Shown here: in pieces, positions 16,343 through 25,062 of the stretch
Layout of the letters: every line of letters starts with the position of its first letter
Position numbering within the stretch: position 1 is the first letter of the stretch
Assembly (NCBI GenBank): GCA_027324025.1
Contig: DAHVYW010000018.1
Coordinates: forward strand, 1 to 37,153
Direction of reading: 5' to 3'
Origin: JAJZQD01 sp021847735
GTDB taxonomy: Bacteria; Bacillota; Thermincolia; Thermincolales; UBA2595
DNA: 37,153 nucleotides
The notes under the pieces: model-generated
What the model was told of the DNA's origin: nothing
The model's input: the letters and a program-made list of their open reading frames with translations, nothing else
Database searches by the model: none
Position numbers and translations under genes: made by a program

Positions 16343-17196
16343 AAGTAGGATATTACCCAGGATGTTCCCTACATTCCACGGCCGCTGATTATGGGCTGTC
16401 CACTGAAGCCGTTTGCCGGCAAATGAATATTGAACTGGCCGAGATTCCTGACTGGAATTGTTGTGGTGCGACTCCCGCCCACTCCACCAATGAGTTTTTG
16501 GCCAAAGCTCTGCCTCTCCGGAACCTGGTCCTGGCCGAAGGAACAGGACTGGATCTGGTAGTGCCGTGTACCGGATGCTACAATGTATGCCGTCAGACTC
16601 ACGGGTTTATCAACAGGGGGTCGGCAAAAGCCCATGATGTTAATGGTACGGTGGCATCTATTGTGGGCAAAAAATACCAAGGTCAGCTGAAGATTATGCA
16701 TCTTCTGGAGTTTTTCAGCCAGGATGAGATTATGGGCGATTTGAAAACCAGGGTGATACGCCCGCTGACAGGACTAAGAGTGGTTCCCTACTACGGGTGC
16801 TTGATGATGAGACCTGCCGAAGATGTTGCTTTTGATGACCCCGAGCAGCCGCAAAAGCTTGATAGGATGCTGGAGACTCTGGGTGCTGAGGTAAAACCAT
16901 GGTCATATAAAATGGACTGCTGCGGAGGTAGTTTCGCCATCCCGAAAGCCGATATAGTTACCGACCTAACGGGGGAACTGGTGAAACAGGCTAAAAGGGC
17001 AGGCGCCGAGGCAATGGTTACGGCGTGTCCCCTGTGCCAGGCAAATATCGATACAAGGCAGGCCAACTCCGGAATGCCAATCCTCTATTTTACAGAGTTG
17101 ATAGCCGCAGCCCTTGGCTTACCTGAACAGAACAGCTGGTTGGCAAAACACATCAGCGACCCCAGACCCCTGCTGAAAAGCCACGAACTTATATAA
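16339..17196 (+). CDS. hdrB: Heterodisulfide reductase subunit B-like protein (two CCG domains)
   Basis: HdrB holds unusual non-cubane [4Fe-4S] clusters in two CCG domains; in methanogens this is where heterodisulfide is reduced. The first domain shows YYPGCSLHS, the DWNCCGATPAHS motif near residue 40 and PCTGCYNVC; the second shows YYGCLMMRP, DCCGGSF near residue 193 and ACPLCQANID. Both CCG motifs are intact at 285 aa. The ATG overlaps the hdrC stop (ATGA). Acetogens lack CoM-S-S-CoB, so the natural electron acceptor here is unknown; an involvement with the methylene-THF reductase encoded downstream is the established interpretation for Moorella-type clusters. Confidence 0.93.
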   Translation: MKVGYYPGCSLHSTAADYGLSTEAVCRQMNIELAEIPDWNCCGATPAHSTNEFLAKALPLRNLVLAEGTGLDLVVPCTGCYNVCRQTHGFINRGSAKAHDVNGTVASIVGKKYQGQLKIMHLLEFFSQDEIMGDLKTRVIRPLTGLRVVPYYGCLMMRPAEDVAFDDPEQPQKLDRMLETLGAEVKPWSYKMDCCGGSFAIPKADIVTDLTGELVKQAKRAGAEAMVTACPLCQANIDTRQANSGMPILYFTELIAAALGLPEQNSWLAKHISDPRPLLKSHELI

Positions 17197-17215
17197 AGAA
17201 TGGGTGGTGAAACCG

Positions 17216-20200
17216 ATGAAAGAGAATAATGTTGTAGGAGCCTCCATGGTAGTTGGCGGTGGGATCGCCGGTATGCAGTCAGCCCTGGACCTGGCCAACG
17301 GCGGGTACATGGTGCATCTGGTGACAAACCAGCCGTCTATCGGAGGAAAGATGGCTCAACTGGACAAAACTTTTCCCACCAATGAGTGTTCCATGTGCCT
17401 GTTAGGCCCTAAGATGACCGATGTTTTAAACCACCCCAACATTCAGATTCACACATGTACTGAGGTTGGAAAGGTGACAGGAGAAGCAGGAGACTTTAAA
17501 GTTAAGGTTAAAAGCGCACCCCGGTATGTAGACGTTAATGAATGTACTGCATGTGCTGACTGCGAACAGGTTTGTCCGGTGTCGGTGAAAGATAAATTTA
17601 ATGAGGATAAAAGTGAACGCAAGGCTATCCACAGAATGTTCCCACAGGCCGTGCCAAACAGGTACCTCATTGATAAGGCCGGGACATCTCCATGCCGGAC
17701 CGCTTGCCCGTCTGGCATCAATGTTCACGGGTATGTGGCCCTGGCAGCCCAGGGGAAGTTTAAAGAAGCCTGGGAGTTAATCAGGCAGGAGATACCATTT
17801 CCCGTTATTTGCGGGACTGTGTGTCACCACCCGTGTGAAGCAATCTGCCAAAGGGGTAAGGTTGATGAGCCGGTTGCTATCAGCCGGATCAAACGGTTTG
17901 TAGGCAATTATATGCTGGAACATATGGATGACGTCAGCCTGGAGGCAGCCGAAAAACGGGCGGAAAAGGTTGGTGTTGTGGGTTCAGGCCCTGCAGGCCT
18001 GGCTTGTGCCTACCATCTGGCCCGCCGGGGTTACCAGGTCACGGTATTTGAAGCCCTTCCTGTTGTAGGCGGGATGATGCAGGTGGGTATTCCGGAGTAC
18101 CGGCTGCCTAAAAAACTGGTCGAAGCGGAAATAGATCTTATCAGAAAACAGGGAGTGGAGATTAAAACCAACACCCCAATCGGAAAAGACCTTTCGGTTA
18201 ACATGCTTTTTGATCAGGGTTACAAAGCAGTATTCTTGGGAATCGGGGCCCACCAGCCGGATAGGCTGGGCATCCCCGGTGAAGAAACGGGATCAGTACA
18301 TCACGGCGTGGCATTTCTGCGCCAGGTAAGCCTGGGTGACCTAAAGGCTATCGGACGCCGGGTAGTGGTAATCGGTGGAGGCAATACTGCGATGGACTCC
18401 GCTCGTACTGCCCTCAGGCTCGGTGCGGAAGAGGTCAGTATACTGTACAGGCGGTCTGAAGCGGAAATGACTGCCTTACCGGAAGAGGTCCATGAAGCCA
18501 AAGAAGAAGGAATCAACTTTATGTTCAACGTTTCTCCCGTCGAGATTCTGGCGGAGAACTCCCGTGCGCAGGCCATCAAATGTGTGCGTAACGAACTCGG
18601 TGAGCCTGATGCCTCGGGACGGCGCAGACCGGTCCCGATTGCCGGTTCTGATTTCCTGGTGCCGATAGATGATGTTGTCATTGCTGTCAGCCAGGCACCT
18701 TCGGAGTCCTTCTTCTCAGATCATGACCACAGTGTGGCCCGAAAAGGTAGAAATATTCAGGTGGACTCTGAAACCCTGGAAACCAATATCCCGGGTGTAT
18801 TCGCCGGCGGAGATGCCGTTACAGGGCCGGCGACGCTTATAGAAGCTGCAGCTGCCGGCAAGTCAGCCGCAGAATCAATCGACAGGTATTTAAACGGTAA
18901 GGACCTGAGGGAAAACAGAAAACACGAGTTCAGTTTGCCGGAAGCAGTTAAGACTCCAGAGCAGCTGGCCCAGATACCGAAAAAACCCCGGGTTGTACCT
19001 GACAAGATTGGAATTTCTGACAGGAAAAGAACCTTCCAGGAGGTTGTCTTGGCTTATTCAGCCGAGATGGCCATGGAAGAAGCGGGACGCTGTCTTGACT
19101 GTGGTGTGTGCTGTGAATGTTTGCAGTGTGTCTCAGCTTGCAAGAAAAACGCTGTCCACCATGAGGACAGAGGGCTGGAGGAAGAACTGAGTGTCGGTTC
19201 GTTGATTCTGGCCCCCGGTTTTGACCTTTACGATGCCAAACTTAGAGGAGAGTATGGGTACGGTTACTATGAAAACGTCCTAACCTCGATGGATTTTGAA
19301 CGGCTGCTAAGTTCCACCGGCCCCTCCCAGGGGCATGTGGTCCGGCCATCTGATCATAGACCGCCGAAAAAGCTGGCCTTTATCCAGTGTGTCGGGTCGA
19401 GAGATTGTGAACGCGGCGCGGAATATTGTTCGTCGGTATGCTGTATGTATTCCACTAAAGAAGCCCTCATCTCCAGAGAGCATGATGCCAATATTGAACC
19501 GACGATTTTTTACCTGGATATGAGGTCATATGGCAAGAACTTTGATAAATATGTCAAATCTGCCGTTAATGCCGGGGTCCGCTATACCAGGACAATGATA
19601 ACTTCGGTCAAGGAGGACCCGGAAACCAAGAACCTGTTGATTAAATACATGCAGGACGGCCAGGTGATTACTGAAGAGTTTGAAATGGTAGTCCTGGCAG
19701 TGGGTGTCAAACCGCCCTCGGAAGCTCAAACCCTCTCCCAGGCCGCAGGTATACGGCTAAATGATTTCGGGTTTGCCTGGACCGAACCCCTTGACCCGAC
19801 CAGGTCTTCCAGGAACGGTATCTTTGTGGCCGGTGGTTTTCAGGGGCCGCGGGATATCCCGGAGACTGTCATGAATGCCAGCGCCGCTGCCGCTTCTGCT
19901 TCAACAGTGATGGCACCGGCCAGGGGAACGATGGTCAGGGCCAAAAAGTACCCGCCGGAGCGAAGTGTAAGCGGGGAAGAACCGAGGGTAGGAGTATTTA
20001 TCTGCCGCTGCGGTTTGAACATTGCTTCTATTGTAGATGTGCCTGGGGTTTTGGAATACACCAAAAGCCTCCCCAATGTGGTTTATGCGGAAGAGAACCT
20101 ATACACGTGTTCTCAGGATACCGTTAACTTAATTAAGAAGACCATTGGTGAACAGAACCTGAACCGGGTAGTGGTGGCCTCGTGTACCATCCGGACGCAC

Positions 20201-21673
20201 CAGCCCCTATTCAGGGAAGCCCTCAGGGACGCCGGGTTAAACCAGTTCCTCTTTGAAATGGCCAACATCAGGGACCAATGTTCATGGGTTCACCGGGAAT
20301 TCCCGGCCCAGGCCACGGAAAAGGCTAAAGACCTGGTGAGGATGGCTGTCAATAAGGTGAAAACCCACGAGGAACTGCATCTCCATCCGGTGCCAGTCGT
20401 ATCAAAAGCCCTGATTCTTGGCGGCGGCATTGCCGGGATGACGGCAGCCCTCAGCCTGGCCGACCAAGGGTACGAATCATACCTGGTGGAACGTGACAAT
20501 AGCCTGGGAGGTAACTTGCAGAACCTCTATACTTCCCCGGAAGGCAGGGACCTGCAGGAGTTCTTGAACGAGACAGTCAAACGGGTTAGGGGTAACCCCT
20601 TAATCAATGTATATACCAATGCCGAGTTGGAAGACCTGAGCGGACACCAGGGGCATTTTACATCAACGATAGCCCAGGGCAAGAGTGAGGGGAGCCCGGT
20701 CAGAAACACCTTTAGGGTGGAAAACGGAGTCGTGATTGCGGCTACAGGAGGCCGGGAACTGCCGCCCGATGAGAGGTACAGCTATGGCAGCAGCAGTTCT
20801 ATCGTGACTCTCCGGGAATTGGAAGCCAACCTGGCCAGGGGCACGACTGACCCCCGGAAACTTAAACAGGTAGTGTTTATCCAGTGCGCTTCGGCAGGTG
20901 ACGAGGAGATTCTCAAATACTGCAGCCGGACCTGCTGCACCCAGTCCGTCAAGAATGCCATCCGGATAAAAGAAGAAAACCCCGATGCCCAGGTATATAT
21001 CCTCTTTAGGGATATGCGGACATACGGTTTTTATGAACAATACTACAAGCGTGCCAGGGAAATGGGAGTATATTTCATCCAGTATACCGGCCCTCAACGG
21101 CCGGAAGTGGTTACAGGCAGTGACGGCAGTGTTAGAATAGACGTTTTTGACGCCGATTCCGGGTACACCATCAGCCTGACTCCTGACCTGGTAGCTCTGG
21201 CCTCAGGTATCGGCCCGGCGGAGGGGGCCGACAGGTTGGGGACAATGCTGAAGGTTCCACGCAACGAAGACGGATTTTTCGTGGAAACTCACGCCAAACT
21301 GGGACCGATGGATTTCCCCTCAGCCGGATTATTCCTCTGTGGCGTGGCCCATTCACCCAAGAATGTCGCCGAAACCATTTACCAGGCCCAGGGGGCCGTG
21401 GCAAGGGCATGCAATATCCTGGCCCAGTCCCACCTGATGGTTGGCGGTGTGGTGGCAGCTGTAGTCAAACCCGAACGCTGTGCGGCCTGCCTGACTTGCT
21501 TGAGGGTCTGTCCCTACAGCGTACCAAAGATCAACAAGGACATGGTAGCCGAAATAGACCCGGTACAGTGCCACGGCTGCGGGACCTGTGTGGGAGAATG
21601 CCCGGGCAAAGCACTCCAGCTGCTGCATTATAAAGATGACCAGATGGTGGCCAAAATCCACGGTGTGGTTTAA
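17216..21673 (+). CDS. hdrA: Giant HdrA: HdrA-GltD insertion-HdrA fusion with C-terminal ferredoxin clusters
   Basis: This 1485-residue flavoprotein is the electron hub of the complex. It begins as HdrA: FAD motif VVGGGIAG near residue 13 and a [4Fe-4S] motif CTACADCEQVCP near 107. At about residue 155 the HdrA sequence is interrupted by a GltD/NfnB-like NAD(P)H:flavin module of about 420 residues (cysteine-rich start CRTACPSGINVHGY, FAD motif GSGPAGLACA near 250, NAD(P) motif IGGGNTAMD near 383, GGDAVTGPATLIEA). HdrA then resumes with CLDCGVCCECLQC and IQCVGSRDCE. A second HdrA module starts near 920 (VFICRCGLNI, then LGGGIAGM near 1065), and two ferredoxin motifs end the protein (CAACLTCLRVCP and CHGCGTCVGECP). 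ATG 17216 is chosen because GGGTGGTG precedes it; in-frame GTG codons at 17204 and 17207 lie within that site. Confidence 0.92.
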   Translation: MKENNVVGASMVVGGGIAGMQSALDLANGGYMVHLVTNQPSIGGKMAQLDKTFPTNECSMCLLGPKMTDVLNHPNIQIHTCTEVGKVTGEAGDFKVKVKSAPRYVDVNECTACADCEQVCPVSVKDKFNEDKSERKAIHRMFPQAVPNRYLIDKAGTSPCRTACPSGINVHGYVALAAQGKFKEAWELIRQEIPFPVICGTVCHHPCEAICQRGKVDEPVAISRIKRFVGNYMLEHMDDVSLEAAEKRAEKVGVVGSGPAGLACAYHLARRGYQVTVFEALPVVGGMMQVGIPEYRLPKKLVEAEIDLIRKQGVEIKTNTPIGKDLSVNMLFDQGYKAVFLGIGAHQPDRLGIPGEETGSVHHGVAFLRQVSLGDLKAIGRRVVVIGGGNTAMDSARTALRLGAEEVSILYRRSEAEMTALPEEVHEAKEEGINFMFNVSPVEILAENSRAQAIKCVRNELGEPDASGRRRPVPIAGSDFLVPIDDVVIAVSQAPSESFFSDHDHSVARKGRNIQVDSETLETNIPGVFAGGDAVTGPATLIEAAAAGKSAAESIDRYLNGKDLRENRKHEFSLPEAVKTPEQLAQIPKKPRVVPDKIGISDRKRTFQEVVLAYSAEMAMEEAGRCLDCGVCCECLQCVSACKKNAVHHEDRGLEEELSVGSLILAPGFDLYDAKLRGEYGYGYYENVLTSMDFERLLSSTGPSQGHVVRPSDHRPPKKLAFIQCVGSRDCERGAEYCSSVCCMYSTKEALISREHDANIEPTIFYLDMRSYGKNFDKYVKSAVNAGVRYTRTMITSVKEDPETKNLLIKYMQDGQVITEEFEMVVLAVGVKPPSEAQTLSQAAGIRLNDFGFAWTEPLDPTRSSRNGIFVAGGFQGPRDIPETVMNASAAAASASTVMAPARGTMVRAKKYPPERSVSGEEPRVGVFICRCGLNIASIVDVPGVLEYTKSLPNVVYAEENLYTCSQDTVNLIKKTIGEQNLNRVVVASCTIRTHQPLFREALRDAGLNQFLFEMANIRDQCSWVHREFPAQATEKAKDLVRMAVNKVKTHEELHLHPVPVVSKALILGGGIAGMTAALSLADQGYESYLVERDNSLGGNLQNLYTSPEGRDLQEFLNETVKRVRGNPLINVYTNAELEDLSGHQGHFTSTIAQGKSEGSPVRNTFRVENGVVIAATGGRELPPDERYSYGSSSSIVTLRELEANLARGTTDPRKLKQVVFIQCASAGDEEILKYCSRTCCTQSVKNAIRIKEENPDAQVYILFRDMRTYGFYEQYYKRAREMGVYFIQYTGPQRPEVVTGSDGSVRIDVFDADSGYTISLTPDLVALASGIGPAEGADRLGTMLKVPRNEDGFFVETHAKLGPMDFPSAGLFLCGVAHSPKNVAETIYQAQGAVARACNILAQSHLMVGGVVAAVVKPERCAACLTCLRVCPYSVPKINKDMVAEIDPVQCHGCGTCVGECPGKALQLLHYKDDQMVAKIHGVV

Positions 21674-21694
21674 ACAAGAAAGAGGGTGTAAATC

Positions 21695-22147
21695 ATGAAC
21701 GAATTCCAACCCAAGATAGTTGCCTTTTGCTGCTACTTCTGTGCATATTCTGCGGCTGACCTGGCCGGGTCCATGAGGTTACAATACCCCCCTACCGTAA
21801 GGATGATAGAGCAGCCATGTTCTGGCCGAATTGATATCCAGTTGATTTTGCAGGCTTTTGAAGACGGGGCCGACGGGGTTTACGTAGCTGGCTGCCTGGA
21901 GGGTGACTGCCACTTCCTGAAGGGCAACTTTAGGGCTAAATTAAGAGTGGGTCAGGCCAAGAAAGTCCTGGACGATGTGGGAATAGGCGGAGAACGGGTA
22001 GAAATGTATAACCTGTCGGGTTCTATGGGTCCGAGATTTGCGGAAGTTGCCCACGAAATGCATGAACGCATCAAGAACCTTGGCCCCAGCCCTTTAAACA
22101 AAACAGCGGCCAGCGCCCCGTTACCGGCGGCCGCCGGCAGTGAGTAG
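21695..22147 (+). CDS. mvhD: MvhD-like [2Fe-2S] electron-transfer subunit
   Basis: MvhD-family proteins carry a [2Fe-2S] cluster and link HdrA to a hydrogenase, formate dehydrogenase or other electron donor. The 150 residues include the clustered cysteines FCCYFCAYSAADLAG near 9-23 and later conserved cysteines in PCSGRID and VAGCLEGDCHF. The C-terminus ends in an Ala/Pro-rich tail of about 20 residues that is probably disordered. ATG 21695 follows AGAGGGTG, 21 bp after hdrA. Together with the absence of a hydrogenase gene nearby, the NAD(P)H module in HdrA suggests NAD(P)H as donor. Confidence 0.92.
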   Translation: MNEFQPKIVAFCCYFCAYSAADLAGSMRLQYPPTVRMIEQPCSGRIDIQLILQAFEDGADGVYVAGCLEGDCHFLKGNFRAKLRVGQAKKVLDDVGIGGERVEMYNLSGSMGPRFAEVAHEMHERIKNLGPSPLNKTAASAPLPAAAGSE

Positions 22148-22188
22148 TGAATAATGGGAGCTAAAAATATAGAAAGAGGTGAGGTTCT

Positions 22189-22857
22189 GTGATTGTTGCC
22201 GAACAAAAGTCTTTTGATGAAATTTCCAAAATGGTTGAAAGCTTCGATAAAGTACTGATTCTCGGATGCAATGAGTGTGTAACTGTCTGCCTGGCGGGTG
22301 GAGAAAAGGAAGTCGGGGTGCTGGCCACCTCCCTTCGCCTGCTGAGAAAACAGGGTGACCGGCCCATTACCACGCTGGAAGAGACCGTAACACGCCAGTG
22401 TGAATGGGAGTATCTGGACCAGATTGAAAAGCTGGCCGAGGAAGCCGACTGTATCATTTCCATGGCCTGTGGGGTCGGTGTCCAGTATGTGGCCGAGAGA
22501 TTTCCGGATAAGTGGGTCATTCCGGCCCTGGATACCAAGTGTGCGGGAGGTTCCGTAAAGCATGGCCAGTGGGAAGAACGGTGTGGGATGTGTGGAGAAT
22601 GTATCCTTCATAAAACCGGCGGCATTTGCCCGGTGGCCAGGTGCTCTAAGCGGATTCTTAACGGTCCCTGCGGAGGTTCCCAGAACGGCAAGTGTGAAGT
22701 AAAAGATGTAGACTGCATCTGGGACCAGATTTATAAAAGGATGATGGCCCTCGGTAGAATGGACCAGTTGCTGGAGATAGAACCTGAGAAAAACTGGTCA
22801 AAAGCCAGGGACGGCGGTCCCCGTAAACTGGTCAGAGAGGATGTGATGATAGGATGA
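22189..22857 (+). CDS. metV: MetV-like methylene-THF reductase partner (MTHFR C-terminal/zinc family)
   Basis: MetV-type proteins form the second half of Firmicutes methylene-tetrahydrofolate reductase, next to MetF. The 222 residues show cysteines in CNECVTVC near residue 25 and the C-terminal cluster GMCGECILH, GICPVARCSK, NGPCGG and GKCEV, typical of the MTHFR_C domain. The start is GTG 22189 with AAAGAGGTGAGG upstream. The stop overlaps metF's ATG (ATGA), giving tight coupling. The order metV-metF after hdrCBA-mvhD parallels the acetogen cluster in which the complex reduces methylene-THF with NADH and a low-potential carrier. Confidence 0.9.
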   Translation: MIVAEQKSFDEISKMVESFDKVLILGCNECVTVCLAGGEKEVGVLATSLRLLRKQGDRPITTLEETVTRQCEWEYLDQIEKLAEEADCIISMACGVGVQYVAERFPDKWVIPALDTKCAGGSVKHGQWEERCGMCGECILHKTGGICPVARCSKRILNGPCGGSQNGKCEVKDVDCIWDQIYKRMMALGRMDQLLEIEPEKNWSKARDGGPRKLVREDVMIG

Positions 22858-23801
22858 GCGAGAACAAATCCCGCCTTCAGACACTATTTGAACAGGGTGA
22901 GTTTGTAGTAACAGGTGAGATTGGGCCGCCTAAAGGGGCAACGGGCAGCGGAATCAGGGAGCATGCCAAACACCTGAAGAACTGCGTTGACGCCACTAAT
23001 CTTACAGATAACCAAACAGCCATTGTCAGGCTTTCCAGCATTGCGGCAGGGCTTCACGTTATCCAGGCCGGGGTGGAACCCATTGTCCAGATGACATGCC
23101 GGGACCGCAACCGGATTGCTATCCAAAGCGACCTTCTGGGGGCATACAGCCTGGGAATCAAGAACCTCCTCTGCCTCTCAGGAGATCACCAGTCCTTCGG
23201 TAATCACCCGACGGCGGCAAACGTTTTTGACGTGGATTCCATCCAACTGATCAGAATCGTTAAACGGATGAAGGACGAAAAAGTATTTGCCTGCGGGGAG
23301 GAAATCAAAAGCGATGAGCCCAGGTTCTTTATCGGGGCAGTGGCGAACCCCTTCGCAGACCCCTTTGAGGTCAGGGTCTACCGCATGGAAAAGAAAATCA
23401 ATGCCGGTGCCCAGTTTTTCCAAACTCAAATCATCTTCGATCTGGAGAGGTTTGACAGGTGGATGGAACTTGTCAGGGAACGCGGGCTGCATGAAAGGGC
23501 CTATATTATGGCAGGCGTGATGCCGGTGAAATCAGCCAAGGTTGCCGCCTATATGCAGAAAAGTGTATCTGGAATGATAGTACCGGACGAAATGGTCGAT
23601 CGGTTGAAAAAGGCCGAGGACCAAAAGGCCGAAGCAGTGGAGATTTGTGTTGAACAAATCAAGCAAATCATGAAAATTAAAGGTGTTAAGGGAGTTCACA
23701 TTATGGCAGTAGGCTGGGAAGAAATTGTTCCCTCCATTGTGGAAAAGGTTGGGCTGCTGCCCAGACCACAGATCCCCGGGGCCGCACTGGCGGCTGTCTA
23801 A
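22854..23801 (+). CDS. metF: Methylenetetrahydrofolate reductase (MetF)
   Basis: MetF reduces 5,10-methylene-tetrahydrofolate to methyl-tetrahydrofolate in the methyl branch of the Wood-Ljungdahl pathway, using FMN/FAD in a TIM barrel. The 315-residue protein begins with the FVVTGEIGPPKG motif and shows ATNLTDNQ near 43 (active-site region), VQMTCRDRNR near 80 and LCLSGDHQ near 103, with the C-terminal GVHIMAVGWE motif. It is complete. It is the last enzyme gene of the operon; a short hairpin (AACGC/GCGTT) occurs near 23801-23819 before the second zinc-protein gene. Confidence 0.95.
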   Translation: MSENKSRLQTLFEQGEFVVTGEIGPPKGATGSGIREHAKHLKNCVDATNLTDNQTAIVRLSSIAAGLHVIQAGVEPIVQMTCRDRNRIAIQSDLLGAYSLGIKNLLCLSGDHQSFGNHPTAANVFDVDSIQLIRIVKRMKDEKVFACGEEIKSDEPRFFIGAVANPFADPFEVRVYRMEKKINAGAQFFQTQIIFDLERFDRWMELVRERGLHERAYIMAGVMPVKSAKVAAYMQKSVSGMIVPDEMVDRLKKAEDQKAEAVEICVEQIKQIMKIKGVKGVHIMAVGWEEIVPSIVEKVGLLPRPQIPGAALAAV

Positions 23802-23871
23802 ACGCGATCTAACAGCGTTCCCTAGTTAATTGTTGAATTGGTTCCTGTACTGTTTGTAAGGGGGGCTCGCA

Positions 23872-24246
23872 ATGTGTGTACTAAGAGATACTTACTTGGT
23901 TGATGACCCTGCCTACCGGGAAATTTGTGAGGAGGATACCAAAATGCAATCTCAGGGAACCCAAAAAGTGAAAATTGAGGAAGAAGATAAGGTGCAAGCT
24001 GAGCACCACCCCGACAAAACTCATTTGCGTTTGTTTACCGAAACAGTCGAAGAAGTCTCGGTGGTAACCGAGGTTAAGGTCGAACTTACCCGGTCTTCTG
24101 TCACTGCTTACTACTGGTGCCGCGTTTGCAAGCAAAAGACTCCGGCTGCCCAGGCTAAAAGCTGTGACTGTGGGGTAACGATGTGCAACTCGTGTTGGGA
24201 GGAATGGGAAGTAACATGTCCCATCTGTGATTCGGATTTATCGTAA
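23872..24246 (+). CDS. Small RING-like zinc-binding protein, paralogue 2 (124 aa)
   Basis: This is the paralogue of the 90-aa protein at 14939 and has no described function that I recognise. The first 15 residues (MCVLRDTYLVDDPAY) and the last 45, with the same eight cysteines in C-x2-C, C-x-C, C-x2-C and C-x2-C pairs, are strongly conserved. The middle differs and is about 34 residues longer, charged and probably disordered (Gln, Glu, Lys and His rich). ATG 23872 has AAGGGGGG upstream. No clear sigma-54 promoter precedes it (the best match, TTGGTTCCTGTACTGT, has GT in place of GC), so it may be read from the hdr-met operon. Conservation of both ends but not the linker suggests an N-terminal docking motif plus a zinc module. 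Confidence 0.85.
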   Translation: MCVLRDTYLVDDPAYREICEEDTKMQSQGTQKVKIEEEDKVQAEHHPDKTHLRLFTETVEEVSVVTEVKVELTRSSVTAYYWCRVCKQKTPAAQAKSCDCGVTMCNSCWEEWEVTCPICDSDLS

Positions 24247-24255
24247 ACAGTAGAG

Positions 24256-24287
24256 AGGCTGTCCCAAAAGGGGCAGTCTTTTTTTCG
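24256..24287 (+). terminator. Terminator after the hdr-met block
   Basis: A 10-bp stem with G-T wobbles (24256-24265 with 24270-24279) and a 4-nt A loop is followed by T-rich sequence. Confidence 0.85.
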
Positions 24288-24292
24288 GGTGG

Positions 24293-24415
24293 GGGGAAAG
24301 GACTGGTATATTCCTGCGGGCGAGCAACAACTCAGCCAGCAAACCGCTCCCGCTGCGCGGATCGCGGGCTGGCGGATGTCAGCCTCACCCTCCGGAACAT
24401 ACCTGTCCTTTCCCC
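24293..24415. repeat. Palindromic repeat element, copy A (downstream of a terminator)
   Basis: Outer arms 24293-24314 and 24394-24415 are complementary at 20 of 22 positions. The interior (24315-24393) contains further short stems built on CAGCC/GGCTG. The left arm plus following bases (TGGTATATTCC, then GCGAGCAACAAC) resembles the element at 26638-26760 read on the other strand. The element sits directly behind the terminator at 24256. The rest of 24416-24573 shows no gene. Confidence 0.65.
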
Positions 24416-24573
24416 AGACTCAAGTAAGACTTCCTCTTTTGAGACAAAATGGGGGAAAAATGTGAAAAGAAAGACACGAAAGTTACAAGGAGTTTTGCTT
24501 TTCATGGAGAAAAACTAATTGGTCCCGGAATTTGCCTGCGGATTGTTATATTTAACCCTGGAGGCGATGGAAA

Positions 24574-25062
24574 ATGATTGTCGAATCCGTGTGGGTTACA
24601 ACAGAAGACCATTTACAGCGTTTTTCCGGAATTGTTGGGTCTACCGGGCTATCCGGGAAAATGATTTCCGGTTTCAAGATGCCGGATGGTTTTCCCCAGG
24701 TTAAAATACCAGGGCGGGTAATCCCCCTTGTTTACCTGGCCCAAGGCTATTTGAAAATTGACCACAGTGGGCTTGCCTTTACCGCAGAGCCGCCCGTCCC
24801 GTGGCCGGGGGCAGCTTTTTTAAATACCGCCGACGACGCAGGCTTCGTGGTCCAAAGGGAACAAATTGTTGAAATAAAGCGCTTTGACTTGCTGGGCGCC
24901 CCTAAGCCTTACAGTATCAACTGGATTGAATTGCGCTATATCCTGGGTGAAAATGTCGCGGAGGTTTTGCTTTGTACCGGAGCAAGGGGACTTTTGATGA
25001 AGAATATAAATCCTCTTACCGATAAATTATATGGTTATCTGGAAGTGTTTGCAAAGGAATGA
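24574..25062 (+). CDS. Hypothetical protein, 162 aa, soluble
   Basis: The function is not recognised. The protein has no signal peptide or membrane helix and reads as a mixed beta-rich domain: alternating strands with the segment YLKIDHSGLAFTAEPPVPWPG and a C-terminal LYGYLEVF helix, somewhat like a pleckstrin-homology-type fold, though this is only a visual impression. ATG 24574 is preceded by GGAGGCGATGG. Its stop overlaps the start of the next gene (ATGA), so the two are coupled; the partner is a membrane protein. Confidence 0.7.
   Translation: MIVESVWVTTEDHLQRFSGIVGSTGLSGKMISGFKMPDGFPQVKIPGRVIPLVYLAQGYLKIDHSGLAFTAEPPVPWPGAAFLNTADDAGFVVQREQIVEIKRFDLLGAPKPYSINWIELRYILGENVAEVLLCTGARGLLMKNINPLTDKLYGYLEVFAKE

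Noticed and set aside
21952..22611. 219-residue minus-strand open frame opposite mvhD and metV
   Set aside because: A shadow of two real genes; no start context or domain.
23840..23860. Sigma-54 promoter before the second zinc-protein gene
   Set aside because: TTGGTTCCTGTACTGT has GG at the right distance but GT in place of the essential GC, and several other consensus bases are missing.
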